Source: Sphingobacterium sp. FBM7-1 (lineage in GTDB: Bacteria; Bacteroidota; Bacteroidia; Sphingobacteriales; Sphingobacteriaceae). Taken from it: a DNA stretch of 64,000 nt. The DNA is taken from positions 1 through 64,000 of the forward strand of contig NZ_JAJEWJ010000007.1 of NCBI RefSeq assembly GCF_020687765.1, written 5' to 3'. Below the pieces are notes generated by a model. That model was not told the DNA's origin. It was given only the letters and a program-made list of their open reading frames with translations, and did not search any database. This document shows positions 60,926 to 64,000 of the stretch, one piece after another (the first letter of the stretch is position 1; each line of letters begins with the position of its first letter). Position numbers and translations under genes: made by a program.

Positions 60926-61840
60926 ATGAGATCCGTATTTTTAAATTACCTTTCGACGTTTTCATTACATTGGTGGCCTTGGTTAAAAATCGGCTTTTAT
61001 TGCTCGTATTTTTTGTTTTTCCAGATCAGCAATTATGCGGAGTCGTCTGTCGTTCGTTTTTTAGTCAATATACTGATTTTCTTAAGCGCGATAGGAATAA
61101 TAGAACTCTGCCAATATATGCTTCACCTTTTATTTCGGAGAAGACATTACACCAAGGCGTTGATGGTTTTGGGAAGTAGTTATATCGTACTAGCCATTCT
61201 TGGGTATTATATCATTCATGTGAAAGAAAATATCGTGTCTGACGTGTTGTGGAATCGTCAGTTTGAAGCTTCATGGAGCGCGTTTCTAAAAAGTTTTAGT
61301 CGCTTCTATTGGACATTCTTTAAATATGCTTTAATTCTGTTTTTATTGAAACAGGTGTTGCTCTTGATAAGATTACGTGGCGCGAAAAACCGCGGTGCTA
61401 ATCCGTTACTTATAACGATGGAACCTATTTTGACAGACGCTGTGCGTCCGCAAGGAGCTACCATATCGATGGGATTCGAAAGCCCAAAAGACTTTCCAGA
61501 TCATGCTGATAAACTGCCGGTAAAAGTAGGTTCCATCACACACATGTTGGATATTAGTAATATCGTATATCTGGAAGTACAGGATGAGATTACCACCATA
61601 TACCAAGTAGATGGTTCTCCTTTGCAAGTCAAAATTCCATTATCCCGATTTTGCGAACGTCTACCCAAAGATCGATTTGTCCGCATACATGAGAGTTGGG
61701 CGGTTGCATTACCTTACATCGCTAGAGAAAGCGGGGGGAAAATTTATATGCGGTTTTATGAGGATCACCCACTAAAAATTTCTACATCCGACCGGTATCC
61801 TGCATATAAAAAATGGAAAGAACATAATAGGTTGAAATAA
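60926..61840 (+). CDS. Membrane-bound LytTR-domain transcriptional regulator
   Basis: A 304-residue protein with four N-terminal membrane helices (about 12-32, 40-62, 73-95 and 125-148), a linker, and a C-terminal LytTR DNA-binding domain (about 195-304). It has ISNIVYLEVQDEITTIYQ, the IPLSRFCERLPKDRFVRIHE segment and a VALPYI strand. There is no receiver domain and no partner kinase next to it, so it may sense its signal through the membrane helices. Target genes unknown. It is flanked by a weak hairpin at 61843-61875. Confidence 0.88.
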   Translation: MRSVFLNYLSTFSLHWWPWLKIGFYCSYFLFFQISNYAESSVVRFLVNILIFLSAIGIIELCQYMLHLLFRRRHYTKALMVLGSSYIVLAILGYYIIHVKENIVSDVLWNRQFEASWSAFLKSFSRFYWTFFKYALILFLLKQVLLLIRLRGAKNRGANPLLITMEPILTDAVRPQGATISMGFESPKDFPDHADKLPVKVGSITHMLDISNIVYLEVQDEITTIYQVDGSPLQVKIPLSRFCERLPKDRFVRIHESWAVALPYIARESGGKIYMRFYEDHPLKISTSDRYPAYKKWKEHNRLK

Positions 61841-61842
61841 AA

Positions 61843-61875
61843 AAAGGTTTTCAAACGGGGAGAATGAAAACCTTT
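61843..61875 (+). terminator. Weak terminator-like hairpin after the LytTR gene
   Basis: AAAGGTTTTCA pairs perfectly with TGAAAACCTTT across an 11-base loop. No T run follows, so intrinsic termination is uncertain. Confidence 0.45.
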
Positions 61876-61999
61876 AGCTAACCAATTATAAACCTAAATT
61901 ATGATAGGACAAAGATAGTGTGATTTTTACATGCTTCCAAATTTTTTTTAAAATATTGATATTTTTTAAGTTACTATCCAGAAATATAGTTAAAATGTT

Positions 62000-62662
62000 C
62001 TATAAATTTGAATGGGGTACACAAAAGATATCCTGCTCATGAAAGGCATACCGCGCACTATCACGTGAAACGGGGCTTGTGTTGAGACCGGTAAATCGAC
62101 TAAATGCAGGCAGTGTAATTTGTTGGCTGGAAACAACAAAACATGGGAAGGTGATGAACTGTTTGGTGGGCATTCTGACCCGAACCCCAGGATGAGCGTG
62201 TCCAATAATCGTGGCTGAATGAGGGATAATGTTAGTTTGATGTGTGAAATAAATGTTGTCCAGATACCAATCTTGATAGATTTGATGAATACCCATCGTT
62301 GTCCACTGCGTATTGGTAAAACGGTCGTGGTTGCCTTTGATTAAAACAAAATGGATATCAGGAAACTTGCCAATGAAGTGCTGTAGTAAACTCACCTCCG
62401 TATTTGCACCCGCATGAATTATATCACCTACGATCACCACTTGTTTAACAGGGAAATAACGTATCAAGTTTTCTAGACGTTGCAAATCATGCAACGTGAC
62501 CTGTGTAGGAAGGGCAATACCATTTTTTCTAAAATGTGCCGCTTTACCTAAATGTAAATCAGAAAGGATAAGGATGTTGTGTTTTTTCCAGAACAACACG
62601 CGCTGATTTGTCAAGGTCAATGATGTGCCAGCAAAAGATATGTCATGTGTAATAATATTCAT
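62000..62662 (-). CDS. pdeM: Ligase-associated DNA damage response endonuclease PdeM
   Basis: A 220-residue metallophosphoesterase with the full set of metal motifs: SDLHLGK, VGDIIHAG, KGNHD and GHAHPGV. It is the short form found with the ligase-associated helicase. It lies 5 bases after the helicase gene on the same strand, which fixes the assignment. The system (helicase, PdeM, an Exo-type metallo-beta-lactamase nuclease and an ATP-dependent ligase) acts in DNA repair. The other members would be beyond the right edge or elsewhere. Confidence 0.93.
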   Translation of the reverse strand: MNIITHDISFAGTSLTLTNQRVLFWKKHNILILSDLHLGKAAHFRKNGIALPTQVTLHDLQRLENLIRYFPVKQVVIVGDIIHAGANTEVSLLQHFIGKFPDIHFVLIKGNHDRFTNTQWTTMGIHQIYQDWYLDNIYFTHQTNIIPHSATIIGHAHPGVRVRMPTKQFITFPCFVVSSQQITLPAFSRFTGLNTSPVSRDSARYAFHEQDIFCVPHSNL

Positions 62663-62667
62663 CGCTT

Positions 62668-63999
62668 TTATCTCCGAGGTTTCCGATTGTATTGCTGCAG
62701 TCGTTGGATGCGGCTTGTCAGATCTTCGCTTGATAAGGATTGCCGCAGACTGTCTACTTTGATCGGAAAACTCAATGGTGTAAACCCTGTTGCAAATTTA
62801 TAAATGATTTTACTATGATGTATCCGTTGGAATGCCGCAACCAATCGTGGTTCTTCCAATTGTTGGTTGAATACCTCTGTGTAAGCTTGGCGTAGCAATA
62901 AATTATGCGGATCATGCTCTTCCAAAACTTGGAAGATAATACCCGAAGAAGCCTGCAAAGACTTGTTGTTTTGTTGCTTTCCATGTAGATTTTGTATAAC
63001 CATGCCTGAAATGATCGCGATATCCCGAAATTTCCGTTTTGCCATTTCTGTGGCATTTATGCTGCTAGTTACATCTTCCATCAAGTGCTCTCGACTCAAG
63101 ACTTGCTGGAGTTGTGTTTCCGTTAGTACAATTTCTGCATCCGAGAACAATTCAAACCCGTAGTCGTTCATGGCCATGGAAAAACTTATTGGAATAAAAC
63201 GGCTGATGCGGTAAGCAATTAGCGCAGCCATCACTTCGTGTACTAACCTCCCCTCAAAAGGATACATAAAAAGATGATATCCTTCTTTCGTTTGGATAGA
63301 TTCCACCAAAAATTCATCTTCTGCTGGAATATGCGAATGCTCATTTTGACGTGCAACCAAGGGGTGTAAGAATTGCAGTTCTTTTTCTCCACTATGGGGA
63401 TGCGTAGCGAGCGCTAACTTTTCTCGTAGGAATTGACTTAAGTTGGAGCTTAAGGGTAAGCGGCCGCCCAACCAACTTGGTGTAAAGGCTTTACCTGAAG
63501 AGCTGCGGACATAGGCAGTCATCTCTTTAACGCGGACAAGCTCCAAAACACGTCCAGCCAAAACAAATTTATCACCGCTATGCAATCTCGAAATAAAATA
63601 TTCCTCCACCATACCAATATAACCTCCGGAAAGAAACTTAACGCGCATCATCGCATCGCTCACAATAACACCCATGTTCATGCGATGTAACATAGCGATG
63701 CGTCTTTTCTCGACAACCATTAAGTCATCATCTTTTTGGACGACTTTATGAAACTCCTCATAATTCTTCCCTATGGCGCCTCCTTGTGTGATGAATAACA
63801 TGCACCAATCCCATTCGTCGCGGGTTAATTCCCGAAACGCAAAAGTGCTTTTGACCATGGGATACATAACCTCCGTTTTAAATCCTCCGCCTAAAGCTAT
63901 GGTAACCAGAAATTGAACTAATACGTCAAACGTGAGCACCATGGGATCCCGATTTTCTATAGTTTGTGTTTTGACAGCCTCCTTTAAAGCCGCGACTTC
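62668..63999 (-). CDS. Ligase-associated DEXH-box helicase (Lhr-like), C-terminal part only
   Basis: About 444 residues of the C-terminal part; the frame is open to the right edge and the true start is outside the window (the ATG at 63942 is internal). After the end of the helicase core comes LDVLVQ-like LTFDVLVQFLVTIALGGGFK, then the winged-helix and Lhr-specific beta domain (SGDKFVLAGRVLELVRVKEM, FTPSWLGGRLPLSSNLSQFL) and the C-terminal helical domain. These match the ligase-associated helicase family. It is followed by pdeM after 5 bases. Confidence 0.92.
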   Translation of the reverse strand, partial: EVAALKEAVKTQTIENRDPMVLTFDVLVQFLVTIALGGGFKTEVMYPMVKSTFAFRELTRDEWDWCMLFITQGGAIGKNYEEFHKVVQKDDDLMVVEKRRIAMLHRMNMGVIVSDAMMRVKFLSGGYIGMVEEYFISRLHSGDKFVLAGRVLELVRVKEMTAYVRSSSGKAFTPSWLGGRLPLSSNLSQFLREKLALATHPHSGEKELQFLHPLVARQNEHSHIPAEDEFLVESIQTKEGYHLFMYPFEGRLVHEVMAALIAYRISRFIPISFSMAMNDYGFELFSDAEIVLTETQLQQVLSREHLMEDVTSSINATEMAKRKFRDIAIISGMVIQNLHGKQQNNKSLQASSGIIFQVLEEHDPHNLLLRQAYTEVFNQQLEEPRLVAAFQRIHHSKIIYKFATGFTPLSFPIKVDSLRQSLSSEDLTSRIQRLQQYNRKPRR

Positions 64000-64000
64000 A

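Noticed and set aside
1..64000. CRISPR array or restriction/defence island
   Set aside because: No regularly spaced 25-40-base repeats and no cas, restriction-modification or toxin-antitoxin genes were seen.

Overview
The window reads as a chromosome segment of a Bacteroidota bacterium, most likely family Sphingobacteriaceae (Sphingobacterium/Olivibacter-like; family level is inference). Pointers are promoters of the Bacteroidota type (TTTG, 18-20 bases, TAnnTTTG), a fused CcoN-CcoO oxidase subunit, a Bacteroidota-style PEP carboxylase, a Rho with a low-complexity insert, YpdA, and several large exported proteins of unknown role. Shine-Dalgarno sequences are mostly absent, with a few exceptions in the cco operon.

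Layout. 1-350: 3' end of a 23S rRNA gene, a 5S rRNA gene and a terminator. 0.4-4.1 kb: housekeeping genes (radical SAM protein, MazG-like pyrophosphohydrolase, RluB-type pseudouridine synthase, lytic transglycosylase). 4.1-10.0 kb: a cbb3 oxidase operon (ccoNO-ccoQ-ccoP-ccoG-ccoH-SafE-like) behind a perfect CRP/FNR-like palindrome. 10.0-15.9 kb: a leftward RND efflux operon (adaptor, pump, outer-membrane factor). 16-29 kb: cardiolipin synthase, a large MG2-like/plug protein, a BrkB/YihY protein, an M61 peptidase, two paralogous BadF-type sugar kinases, glutathione peroxidase, YbaB/EbfC and a UPF0173 hydrolase. 29-40.7 kb: rho, pssA, an Hpt protein, folK, sppA, pgk, a 936-residue protease/propeller/barrel protein and mgtE.

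40.8-50.4 kb: two tandem tRNA-Asn genes. The second is the insertion site of a 9.2-kb integrative element bounded by a perfect 47-bp direct repeat of the tRNA 3' end (41117-41163 and 50281-50327). It carries a tyrosine recombinase, a MarR regulator, a TolC/EmrA/MFS tripartite efflux operon, a tandem universal stress protein, an HdeD-like membrane protein, a 70-residue protein, and a 0.9-kb non-coding right arm with perfect inverted repeats and a degenerate tandem repeat. Four copies of one operator-like motif lie two by two in front of marR and of the efflux operon, so the element looks like a self-contained, MarR-controlled efflux and stress module. No conjugation or mobilisation gene is present.

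50.5-64 kb: a PfkB kinase, an ECF sigma factor with a perfect palindrome upstream, murB, a TetR regulator convergent with ypdA and a FUSC membrane protein, PEP carboxylase with an unusual active-site loop, a DUF4142 lipoprotein, a LytTR membrane regulator, and pdeM plus the 3' part of the ligase-associated DEXH helicase gene, which runs off the right edge.

The strongest novelty candidates are the tRNA-Asn element with its regulatory and terminal repeats, the cco operator, the variant PEP carboxylase and the 936-residue outer-membrane protein. All functional calls rest on motif recognition by eye; no database search was run.
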